The notes under the pieces were generated by a model that searched no databases, was not told the origin of the DNA, and saw nothing but the letters and a program-made list of their open reading frames with translations. Of a DNA stretch of 64,000 bases, positions 56,701 to 64,000 are shown one piece after another (position 1 is the stretch's first letter; the number at the start of each line of letters is the position of its first letter). The position numbers were made by a program, and so were the translations under genes. The DNA is from Turritopsis dohrnii (Eukaryota > Cnidaria > Hydrozoa > Anthoathecata > Oceaniidae). The stretch lies in contig BQMF02000022.1 in the NCBI GenBank assembly GCA_027922465.2, positions 1,488,001-1,552,000 of the forward strand, in the 5' to 3' direction.

Positions 56701-58810
56701 ACACAGGGAAATGTCCATTCAGGAAGCTGTTTCTATTGTTTTACCAGAAATTTGGTTACGTAAAACATGTCCTGCAGTAACCTTCGCAAACAGTAACCTT
56801 CCTGAAAATCGGTATCGAGTTTGTCGAAGCGAAGAAGAAATAGCTAACATGCCTGACAACGAAACTAATATTTTCAAAAGAAACATGTTGGACCGCTATA
56901 TAGACAGACCAGACTTAACTTTTAAGAAAGCAAAATATGCAATTATGGATAGTATCTGTTATGCTGAATTTCTGTCTAGTTATATCTTAGATGTAAAAGT
57001 CCTTAATGATGACGAAAATGATTGCCAACCAGAAGTTCTTGAAGATCTTTTGTTAAGTGAAGAAAATATGCGATTACCAGCTTCTGTTCCACTTATGTCA
57101 TCTAAAGAACGCCTAAAATTGCGAGGAAGAAAATGCGTATTAAGATACCATGTACCTAACAAAATAACGAAGCCAGAAGCTTACGCTCACCACATGTTGT
57201 TCATGTTTTATCCTTTCAGAAATGAAACTGAATTAAAGGATGCACCTTCTGGAACATACACAGAAAAAATGTTAGATCCTCGAGTTTTAGACATTATCAA
57301 TACAAATAAACAAATTTGTGAACCTTACAGCGAACTAGTTGATAATGCATTTGTTCATTTCAATGCAAACAATGCTAGCGGGTTAGATGCAACTGGAGAA
57401 CAAGAAAACGATTCTGTAAGAGATGAGCTTGAGCAAAATGCAGATGAAGATGAGGAGAATAATGATGTTGACGAAGAAACTATTAGTGGAGCACCAGCTT
57501 ATGTGCCAATAACTGTTTCTGATGATGAAATGAATGAACGAATACGTTCTTTAAACAAGAAGCAGAGAGAAATATTTGACTTTATCAATAAATGGGCGAG
57601 ACAAACAATGAAGGCTTTACAAACTAAGAAAACATCAGAACAAAAGTCTTTTCAAATATTTATTACTGGAAGTGCTGGCTGTGGAAAATCTCACTTGCTC
57701 ACAACAATTAAACTATATCTACAAAAAGCTCTATCCTATGGTTCGGGTGATAACAGCAAAGAAAGAATGTTAATGCTTGCGCCAACCGGAGTAGCGGCTG
57801 TAAATATTGATGGATCAACTATCCACTCAGCTTTAGGTATATTACCAGATCGGACAAGTGGTAAATGTGTTTCCAAGTTGAGCGACAAAAAAAGAAGTTC
57901 CCTTAGACAGAAGTACAGTGAACTTAAAGTAATAATCATTGATGAGATATCGATGGTGTCAAACAAACTACTTCTGTATATTCATCAGAGATTATGTGAG
58001 ATATTTGGTTGCACTGAAGATCTTCCGTTTGCAGGAATATCAGTGATTGCTTGTGGTGACTTTTATCAACTGCCACCAATTCAACAGAAACCTGTGTTTG
58101 CAGAATTTAATGATCATATGTTAAATATCTTTCATTGCTGGCGATATTTCAAAATTGCAGAATTGACTGAGGTTATGAGACAACGAGGAGACACAATATT
58201 TATTGATTTATTAAACAACCTCAGAGTAGGTTTGCTTACAGATAAAGATAAGGCAATATTGCAATCCAGAAAAATTGAGAAAGATGACCCTACCTATCCA
58301 ACTGATGCTATTCATATTTGGGCTGAGAATGCTATGGTTTATGAACATAACCAGAGAAAATTGCAAGAACTTCCAGGTATAGAATACAAAATTGAAGCCA
58401 TCGATAAGTTGCCCGAGAACATTACAGTTAAAATTCTTGAACAGGTCTATCAGCGAAGTCAAATGGATACTGGTGGATTAGCTCGTAACCTTTCAATAAA
58501 AGTAAAAGCAAAAGTGATGCTAACTTCTAATATTGATGTGGAAGATAAACTTTGTAATGGTCAAATAGGAAGTGTCGAACATTTGAAGTTTGATCAGAGA
58601 GGTAACATAATTACTATTTATTTAAAAATGGATGATGATGACATAGGTACAAAAGCCACTAATGACGATCCTTTTGGAAGAGTTCATAACTTAGTCCCAA
58701 TCAACAGAGTTGAAAAGGAGATAAAAATAAAAAAGAATAGCTTATCGTCACCAGTAATTAAACGACTACAATTTCCATTAGTTCTCTCCTGGGCTTGTTG
58801 GGTTGCATGA
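53669..58810 (+). CDS. Helentron Rep/helicase polyprotein, C-terminally truncated
   Basis: A 1,713-codon frame. Residues ~30-270: ten or so 23-residue basic repeats (RNRACKRNQRTGLSEEQKSE), then CVCCNRTLYKQSV and CQTCHLKLIKGKFPCQAVAN (~281-340, DUF6570-like) followed by IMPKGQSPKMKG. Helitron-like N/Rep: YWKRFLFEVLAMVKQLGLPT, LSCADLRW, the HUH motif in GSPHVHCLLW (~761-770) and the Rep tyrosine region YMCAYLSKSE (~968-977). Pif1/RecD-type helicase: Walker A GSAGCGKSH (~1333), Walker B VIIIDEISMV (~1420), GDFYQLPP (~1463). The end RLQFPLVLSWAC is the start of a late helicase motif, but it is followed by WVA and a stop; the remaining helicase motifs are gone and EEP sequence follows in another frame. 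Rolling-circle replication function inferred; this copy is probably dead. Confidence 0.85.
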   Translation: MRMQVKEIVLHFPMYRNQQLRGKTEFLKRIKKNELSNDLKSALREKNRARQQNRRIRLSEEQKSEVREKNRICKQNQRTGLSEEQKSELRERNRACKRNQRTGLSEEQKSELRERNRACKRNQRTGLSEEQKSEVRQRNRTCKQNKRTGISEEQKSELRERNRTCKQNQRAGLSEEQKSELREKNRTCKQNQRTGLSVEKVSELRQKNRICKRIQRAGFSNTQRAKSVEKNRMCKKKQRASLNDERKCYLRQRDRLSKQKQRAGSIESFKKIVREGPYYICVCCNRTLYKQSVRIFDEHLYSVGVKIFDYRVLSFDNLEYICQTCHLKLIKGKFPCQAVANDLQIYELLNSFADIRKLEKTLISKRLLFKKITIMPKGQSPKMKGSICNVPIQADDICNILPRGLDNNGIVQVALKRKMSFKSNVLFEAVRPDIVRGILMHLKQNNPLYSNIEINIENVPHCWIGEISNTFDDEVHFVNESQIPLVKTADQEEQANPLDEFRLTASETSYVPDIAYAVNDDANVTIAPGENKQPLSIICDEDCELLAHPWLFPTGKFGYTHERKEKLSPCKYFNQRLLNYKQKFASDSDYIFFAQSLTQHLNLNRSINIAMKKIKSDGLTAGQISQNFKQKISELIANDEAFNFMNTLKGTPAYWKRFLFEVLAMVKQLGLPTYFMTLSCADLRWNELVEIIGKLNGMNLTADEISNLNYFERTKILNSNPVLLARHFQYRVENFFKHIVLNGPFGKVIHYAIRVEFQVRGSPHVHCLLWVENAPILCEQNKGEYVAFVDNVIKCELPEQQHNDYLFDLVKTYQTHSHSRSCRKYKNVECRYSFGKFFTNRTRLAEPISDDFTEEEKVVMLKTRKELLDKVKKYIDENLNPRYRNMHDASKENFHPPKSIVEILEVLEIEEADYYRALEMSPDNNYQIHFKRAPGSCFTNNYFGDGLLAWEANIDIQPVLDYYKAVAYMCAYLSKSEDESSEAMKQAAKEAYETGQNAYEKMKSVSKAYRTHREMSIQEAVSIVLPEIWLRKTCPAVTFANSNLPENRYRVCRSEEEIANMPDNETNIFKRNMLDRYIDRPDLTFKKAKYAIMDSICYAEFLSSYILDVKVLNDDENDCQPEVLEDLLLSEENMRLPASVPLMSSKERLKLRGRKCVLRYHVPNKITKPEAYAHHMLFMFYPFRNETELKDAPSGTYTEKMLDPRVLDIINTNKQICEPYSELVDNAFVHFNANNASGLDATGEQENDSVRDELEQNADEDEENNDVDEETISGAPAYVPITVSDDEMNERIRSLNKKQREIFDFINKWARQTMKALQTKKTSEQKSFQIFITGSAGCGKSHLLTTIKLYLQKALSYGSGDNSKERMLMLAPTGVAAVNIDGSTIHSALGILPDRTSGKCVSKLSDKKRSSLRQKYSELKVIIIDEISMVSNKLLLYIHQRLCEIFGCTEDLPFAGISVIACGDFYQLPPIQQKPVFAEFNDHMLNIFHCWRYFKIAELTEVMRQRGDTIFIDLLNNLRVGLLTDKDKAILQSRKIEKDDPTYPTDAIHIWAENAMVYEHNQRKLQELPGIEYKIEAIDKLPENITVKILEQVYQRSQMDTGGLARNLSIKVKAKVMLTSNIDVEDKLCNGQIGSVEHLKFDQRGNIITIYLKMDDDDIGTKATNDDPFGRVHNLVPINRVEKEIKIKKNSLSSPVIKRLQFPLVLSWACWVA
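53838..54455 (+). repeat. 69-bp coding minisatellite
   Basis: In-frame 69-bp units with TATCAGAAGAACAAAAATCG recur at about 53,838, 53,907, 53,976, 54,045 and 54,114, then at 54,183 with changes; further units are more diverged. Two adjacent units are essentially identical, showing recent unequal exchange or slippage. Encodes the basic repeats of the Rep/helicase protein. Confidence 0.9.
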
Positions 58811-59005
58811 TTATTTAAACGACGATTATGTACTAATGAATGACAGCGCAACTCATATTTCTGGATCACTGATTGATCATGTTTACATCCACAAGGAATT
58901 TGTCCAAACAACTAATGTTAATGTTTCCATGCGTTTTGTTTACTATTCCGATCATGACGCAGTTAAATTGACGATAAAAAGCTGCGAAAATTTTGATGTT
59001 CACTG
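58801..59005 (+). pseudogene. EEP endonuclease C-terminal fragment
   Basis: The frame gives LHDYLNDDYVLMNDSATHIS, then GSLIDHVYIHKEF and YYSDHDAVKL. SLIDHV and SDHDAV are the last two catalytic motifs of exonuclease-endonuclease-phosphatase nucleases, as in Helentron and LINE endonucleases. It directly abuts the truncated helicase in a different frame. Confidence 0.7.
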
Positions 59006-59228
59006 AATAATTTTTTTTATCCTTAAAGCATTGCAAATTGACTCTTAAAAGTCAACAAATTCTGAAATCTTCAAAACCTTAATTAACGCCGTTATTTTTA
59101 ATAGAAAAGTGTTTATGTGGAAATTTGAGGATCGCAAAAAGAACTCACCCAGTTTGGTTTTATTTTTTTCAATTAAAAGCGTGAAAATAACTAACTGGTT
59201 AAAACATCCTATCTATTTCATTACTCAA

Positions 59229-59820
59229 TGTTCGTTCGCTTTCAAAACACGCTATTGACATTAAGCAAGATAATGGACTTATGAAAAGTAACACCGAAAC
59301 CCAATTAACCTCTGCCATGGACACAACACAAATATCAGACTCGTTAACCCCCTTTTCACTATCATTTAACAATACTAGTTATGACAAATTTTCAAACATC
59401 GCATTAGCTTATGATGAAAGTGTCACGTTAATCAATAGCATTTTCATTCCAGGAGCTTCTCTTTACACATTGGGTAAACCTTGTTTTTCCTCTAACCAAC
59501 TGAATATAATCCTTTTATATCGAAATAATAATTTACGCTTAGTAGACTTTATATCTTATCCGACATTTACGTTGCCAGGTTGACATGGTTCATACAATAT
59601 TAGGAGATTTCAACCTGAATGCTCTGCAAGGAGATAACACAGCGGTGCATGGTTATTTGAATAATGATTACAATTATTGAATAACACTGCAACTCATATT
59701 TCTGGATCACTACTTGATCATGTCTATGTCCACAAAGAATTTGCTCAATCTACTGATGTCGGTGTTTCGACGCATTTTGTTTACTATTCAGATCATGACG
59801 CAGTGTGACGATAAATCAAA
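59229..59820 (+). pseudogene. Second EEP endonuclease copy, frame-broken
   Basis: Begins with NVRSLSKHAIDIKQD, then TETQLTSAM (catalytic Glu motif), NIILLYR, and after a TGA at 59,581 in a shifted frame ILGDFNLNAL (GDFN motif), GYLNND, an in-frame stop, GSLLDHVYVHKEF and YYSDHDAV. It therefore covers a whole EEP domain with at least two lesions. Its last part closely matches 58,801-59,005, so it is a second copy from a related element. Confidence 0.75.
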
Positions 59821-60560
59821 AAGAAAATGCATAGATACATGATACTCATTTTACTCGGTAATTAATCATTACTAAAAACCCTCTAAAAGGATATTTATCA
59901 TTATCAATCATATAGACGCATCAAAACAAGGTGGGGTTGGATAGTTTGGCGAAATATATAAATGTGAAACTCGGGAAATGTGTATTAGCACCAACTGGGA
60001 TTCAATAAAATGAAAGTAATATTCTTGTCGTTTGTTCTCTTGATCATATATCGGGCAGGGTTTGTAGTCATTAGTCGATGTATTTTTATTATATTGGGAA
60101 TCAACGATAACAAAAAGGAGCAGTCCTATGGTAATACCTGTAAGTTACTTCCAAGTAATCAAGAGAATCAGACAAATTAGGTTGACGCTTATGTTGTTCG
60201 AGTTGTTCCTCCCTCCTCCCCGGCAAGAGCCTGGTGACAAGACAACCTCGTTAGCCAAAGGCATTGGGGCGAATGGGAGTCTGGGTTAAAGGGACTGGTA
60301 CTACATAATGGTCGTCAATTTCCCCACATGTTCCTTCATTACTGTGGTATCGAAAGTATTGACACGAGGTAATGTCTTTTCATCTGTATTTTCTGCTTCT
60401 ATGCTATATATAAAGAGGCTGTAAGTGTTGTTAGCAGTGAGCCTTTTTGTACTAACTAAAAAAATCGTCCATCCAAATATTACTGTGGGTCAGGAATGTT
60501 TATCTACAAAGTATTCATAAACAACATTTGCCAACCATGTAAGTTGCCAATTGAGGTGAA
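59821..60560. other. No gene seen
   Basis: Mixed-composition spacer. GACACGAG|gtaatg at about 60,361-60,374 could be a splice donor of a non-coding exon upstream of the RPA-like ORF. Nothing else was identified. Confidence 0.4.
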
Positions 60561-60564
60561 ATTG

Positions 60565-60882
60565 TTTTAAGAAAGTGATAAGAAAATGAGCGTCAAAATC
60601 CTCAAAAACTTAAGAAAATCGTAAGAAAATCTCCAGCCTCAAAATTTCAAAATCATTGATTTTTCTAAAAGCACCTAAATTATTTTTTTTATAATAATAT
60701 TATAATTACATCTGCCAAGTGTTGATAATAAAATGAAAAAATAACATATAATTTCTCAAGTAAGTTTAGTGTATGAATGGAAAAATTTAGAAAATAATTA
60801 AGAAAATCACAGCCTCAATAGTCATTTTCTTAAGAAAATTAAACCTCAGGTCAAAAAATGGTTTTCTTATATAAAAAACGTG
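60565..60882. mobile_element. Small element C, ...AAGAAAA array with ATATAAAAAACGTG end
   Basis: AAGAAAAT motifs appear in both orientations (TAAGAAAATGAG, CTTAAGAAAATCGTAAGAAA, TTTTCTTAAGAAAATT). The right tip GTTTTCTTATATAAAAAACG-TG is of the same type as elements A, B and D and contains the array motif. The left tip was not found; it may be lost. Confidence 0.5.
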
Positions 60883-60992
60883 TACTTTCGTTTCAACTTC
60901 AGGTAGAGTTTCAACTATAGCCAAATCTAGAATAGTATTAGAAATATGCCATCATTTTTTTTCCAATAAGCCTGAATCCCTTATTTTCATAG

Positions 60993-62081
60993 ATGGCGAA
61001 ACGAAGAAGTACAGACCTTTTGTGCTATGTTGAGAGTGTTTCTCCACAGAAAGCTAACAAATGTTTCAATGTTAGACTACAGACTTCCGCAGGGGAAACA
61101 TCACGAGCTATCTGTTTTGATAAGGAAAAGTATCAACCATTCAAAGATAAAGCTGTGTCTGGTGAACCCCTTAAAATAAAGAATGCTGTTGTGCAGACAC
61201 CTAATAAAAATGGAAACTTTGCTTCAGTTGTCATAAATAAGCGAACATCTTTAGTTGATGTGGATCCACTACAAGTATCCTTTTCAAAAAAGGAAGAAAA
61301 CTATGTATATGTTAAATGTGCCGATGTTCAAACACTTGGTCAACTTGTTTGTATAAAAGCACATATCAATATTGATCACGCTAAAGTAAATATCATAACA
61401 TCTGGTTTTCGTGAAAGTACGGTGATGAATGGCGCCATCTTATCTGATGATAGTGGCAACATAAGGCTTTCATTATGGGAAGAATGGGTTCCATTCATTA
61501 AGCAACAAGTGTCCCAAGGAAACAGTCATTTTGAATTCAAGAATCTTTTTGTCAAGGAATTCAATGGTGACGTAGAATTGTCAACAACTGCAGATACTAC
61601 ACTCAATCCTGTTGATGCTTTTCAAGTGAAGCCATTGGAACTTCAAGAGGAGGTTTACCATGTAAAAGAATTCGATTCTATTCGGGATGTTGAATACCAA
61701 TATATCTGTGCAACATGCAAGAAAGGTGTACCAGCTGTTGAACAAGAATTGGTTATTTGCAATACGTGCAATTCAACAATGAGATCAAAAAATCTTTCGA
61801 AAAGAGTTTCTATGAAAGTGTCCTTTCCCAATATTCAACAACAGTTTTTGCTAGATGCTGAACAGCTCAAACCATTCATAAACCATATTGATCCTACAAG
61901 TTTTAAAACTGATAAAGATGAACTTGTAATGAGCATGATGAAAATACAAAACTTTTTCTTGGTTGTGCAAGGTTCAAATGTTACTTTGAAGAAGGTAGAT
62001 GGCTATGGGGACATGTCACCTGATAATTTCGAGGAAGATGAACATTCAGACCCTAATTGTTTGTCTGATCTTAACTCTTGA
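60993..62081 (+). CDS. RPA1-like OB-fold single-strand DNA-binding protein
   Basis: 362 residues starting at an ATG directly after a splice acceptor (ttttcatag|ATGGCG), so a non-coding first exon is likely upstream. The N-terminal 90 residues and the middle (residues ~100-200) look like OB folds; the latter includes GAILSDDSGNIRLSLWEEWV, close to the ssDNA-binding domains of replication protein A large subunit. Residues ~238-262 hold a C4 zinc ribbon (CATCKKGVPAVEQELVICNTC), as in the RPA1 C-terminal domain, followed by another beta-rich region. At 362 aa it is shorter than cellular RPA1 (about 600) and lacks the N-terminal protein-interaction domain. RPA-like genes are carried by some rolling-circle transposons, and the Helentron remnant ends about 1.2 kb upstream, so it may be mobile-element cargo; a host paralogue is also possible. 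Intact. Confidence 0.75.
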   Translation: MAKRRSTDLLCYVESVSPQKANKCFNVRLQTSAGETSRAICFDKEKYQPFKDKAVSGEPLKIKNAVVQTPNKNGNFASVVINKRTSLVDVDPLQVSFSKKEENYVYVKCADVQTLGQLVCIKAHINIDHAKVNIITSGFRESTVMNGAILSDDSGNIRLSLWEEWVPFIKQQVSQGNSHFEFKNLFVKEFNGDVELSTTADTTLNPVDAFQVKPLELQEEVYHVKEFDSIRDVEYQYICATCKKGVPAVEQELVICNTCNSTMRSKNLSKRVSMKVSFPNIQQQFLLDAEQLKPFINHIDPTSFKTDKDELVMSMMKIQNFFLVVQGSNVTLKKVDGYGDMSPDNFEEDEHSDPNCLSDLNS

Positions 62082-62783
62082 GAAACATTTTAGAGATGGA
62101 TGAGTAGTTTTATTTTGTTCTTGGTCTTGAATACATGCAGACCATATATATCTTTGTTATTTTGAAGTTTATGATTTTCTTCTCTATGTTATTTTTATAT
62201 TCTTTTACCATTTTTGTTCATCGGTTTGTATCCATACAGCCATGTTATTTTGATATTTATATATCTTTTCATTGATCTTGTCTTTTTCTTTCGTGTACAT
62301 TTAGTACCCAAAAGTAAATCTCCAAGAATGCATTACTCTCAACTTTGCCCAGTTCGTGTATTTGTCAGAACTGTGAGCTAGGTGATCTGTATTTCTTTGT
62401 GCCAGTCAGCTGATTTATTCATTTTGTGGTGTTAGTAAGTCAGGGTTTAATGTCAGTGTTTAAGTTGCAGTTCTGCGCCCAGTATCCGACGCCTTCAGAA
62501 AAACAGCTTTTCTACTTAGCCCGCTTGAAACGCCCAACATCGTTAATTTAGTCTGATGCGTTCAAAAGTTTAAGAACGTTTTTTAGAGCAAGTTAAAGAA
62601 TCCATACACACGTATACATAGACTCTGCATTGAATCTTTTAAAATTTGCTTGGGTTATAAAGGTTAGGGTCACGCTACGACTCATATTAGATGATACCTT
62701 CAGGGGATTAAATTTTTCGAATTTTGGCCAACATACAGTCAACGATGGTTATCTGAAATACCCGCCATCTCGAACTTTCACTA
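62082..62783. other. 3' flank of the RPA-like gene, no gene seen
   Basis: AT-rich; no clear polyadenylation signal close to the stop codon and no further exon. Confidence 0.4.
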
Positions 62784-63124
62784 CATGTTTTTTTATATAA
62801 GCAATGAAAAATCCAAAATCAAGCTGGGATATACTTACGCCGAGATCTTAATAAGGCTCAATTAATGCTTCGAAGATGCTTAAAACAAAATTATTCAAAA
62901 TTCGAGTGTTTGCTACAATATTTTAATGGTGAATCAAGGTCAAGTGTATAAAGTACGGTACTGTTCTCCTCTTTTCTTCTTTTTAGTCAAAAACATACAG
63001 GAAAAAGATAACTGTAAAGCATTTTTGAAGGCTCGGCATTATGCTTAGCATATGCTTAAAATTTCCCCTTATCCGAGCCTAGATGCTTATAAGCGCACTG
63101 CTTAGACAAAAAAAAAAAAACATG
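62784..63124. mobile_element. Small element D, CATGTTTTTTT ends with ATGCTTA array
   Basis: The left end CATGTTTTTTTATATAAGCA is matched by the inverse of the right end (TGCTTAGACAAAAAAA..., CATG at 63,124). Inside, ATGCTTA/TAAGCAT-type motifs occur about seven times (62,873-63,100) along with a repeated GGCTCGG / CCGAGCC pair. Same plan as elements A-C. Confidence 0.55.
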
Positions 63125-63600
63125 GATGTCGAACTATTTTCTCGGTCCCTTCAAGCAGCAAAATTAATGCACGCAAAACCCACTCAAGTTTGGACTCGCT
63201 AAAGGTAACTCGCATTAGAGTTTTCACCAAAAAGATTGATGGTGGAACCTTTTGCAACCTTATTCTAAAGCTTGAGATTGATATGACGTTATTTTCTTTG
63301 TAAAATTCAATTTGATAATTTGTTACATTGCGCTGACCTTCAAGCCGCCAGGCTCTTGTTTTGTTCTATCTCCATTTTTTTTAAAATGAGAAAATTAAGT
63401 TTTAAATTTCAGAACCACACTGAATCTTTAAGAAACCAACAAGATAAGACTGCCATTTGATGAAGAATTTGCGCTTGTTTTTGGAAAAACCTCACGGGGA
63501 AAGAACAAAATAATCCTGAAAAGCTTGAAAACAATCGGAGCTCATATTTTCCAAAAATGGAGATAGAACAAAATAATTCTCACCTAACGAATTGCTGAGG
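63125..63600. other. No gene seen
   Basis: No exon identified. A short string, GAACAAAATAAT, recurs nearby (63,504 and 63,566), indicating local duplication just before the exon at 63.6 kb. Confidence 0.4.
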
Positions 63601-63631
63601 ATCAGTGAATACTCCAATAAAATTTGCATAC

Positions 63632-63883
63632 CTTGAATTCTGCCTGCATACACTTCAGTTGGAGTAGAAACAGCAAGTTCTTCATCATCAAAATTGTAAA
63701 TTTCAATTGTGACTTCATTAAAACGTACGTTTTCCCACGTGGCTTGGCTCAAAAAGTTGATTTCCACATATCCTGATTGGTGGATTTTAAACCAACAAAA
63801 CATCTTGCCACGATGACATTTTCCATAAAAAAGGTTAGATTCTGTTGTTTTAAACACGATGAATGTGATCACTGACGGTAAAC
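63632..63883 (-). CDS. Near-identical copy of exon 8 of the secreted gene
   Basis: Minus strand, 252 nt, with acceptor (tttctag|) and donor (CAAG|gtatgc) at the same positions as 24,358-24,107 and the same phase. By eye the two exons differ at about 12 sites, eight of them in a ~20-nt patch that changes SEDNPI to AVSTPT. Flanking introns do not match. It implies a paralogous gene whose earlier exons lie beyond the right edge of the window. No following exon was found to its left. Confidence 0.8.
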
Positions 63884-64000
63884 CTAGAAATATATATTAT
63901 GTATTTTATTAATAGGTAGCTGTGAAAAAAGATATTTTTAATTTTTTTGTTCGGGAGGAAAGCTACAACAGATCCAGTCACTAAACGTTCCAATGTAGTT

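Larger units (their letters stand above)
52632..59820 (+). mobile_element. Helentron/Helitron-like rolling-circle element, rearranged
   Basis: Encodes in order a 2A-like peptide, a C76-like protease, basic repeats, a DUF6570-like Cys-rich region, Helitron HUH Rep and Pif1-type helicase, then pieces of an exonuclease-endonuclease-phosphatase (EEP) domain. Rep-helicase plus an endonuclease is the Helentron (Helitron2) plan. The helicase is cut at its last motifs and joined to an EEP tail, and a second EEP piece follows. Termini were not identified. Confidence 0.8.

Overview
This is eukaryotic, animal-type DNA. It is AT-rich, real genes are split into short exons with GT-AG introns, and most of the sequence is transposon. 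The mix of elements points to an invertebrate, with a cnidarian as best guess and a sponge or other early-branching or marine invertebrate possible. The mix is P-element, DIRS, PIF/Harbinger, Tc1/mariner, Helentron-type rolling-circle element, DDE integrase with a SAM-domain partner, and TE-derived Ulp1/SWIM and flap-nuclease-like genes. No species is claimed. No tRNA, rRNA, CRISPR or bacterial operon was seen.

Layout. 0-6.8 kb holds dispersed repeats, microsatellites and a 128-bp tandem repeat, with no gene. 6.9-12.2 kb is a graveyard of transposon genes: a broken P-element transposase (+), a broken C2H2 zinc-finger protein (-) and a spliced flap-nuclease-like transposon gene (+). 12.4-17.7 kb is a PIF/Harbinger-like element (TAA target duplication) split by a DIRS-type tyrosine-recombinase retrotransposon. 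17.7-24.1 kb is mostly empty apart from a mariner-type MITE carrying a LINE tail. 24.1-33.05 kb on the minus strand is the one clear host-like gene: eight exons whose splice phases all agree, starting with a signal peptide. An almost identical copy of its exon 8 lies at 63.6-63.9 kb. 36.1-37.9 kb is a three-exon SWIM/Ulp1/PHD gene of transposon type.

38.3-46.4 kb is a stack of nested insertions: a long inverted-repeat element, inside it a TA-flanked MITE, inside that a DDE-integrase element, plus an intact-looking mariner that landed exactly on the MITE's end. The DDE element carries two converging genes, a SAM-domain protein and an integrase, between terminal arrays of the palindrome TGTCGATTCGACA (17 copies on the left, 7 inverted copies on the right).

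49.7-52.5 kb carries arrays of CGCGAAA-type motifs. 52.8-59.8 kb is a Helentron-like element: a 2A-like peptide, a herpes-tegument-type (C76-like) cysteine protease, a 69-bp coding minisatellite, HUH Rep and Pif1 helicase, then endonuclease fragments. 61.0-62.1 kb encodes an RPA1-like single-strand DNA-binding protein.

The main candidates for something undescribed are: (1) the integrase + SAM-protein element with palindrome arrays; (2) a group of small elements sharing a CACRYTTTTTTTATAAG-type end, each carrying an internal array of the motif found at its own tip; (3) the 2A-protease front end of the Helentron; (4) the secreted multi-exon gene and its near-identical duplicate exon.
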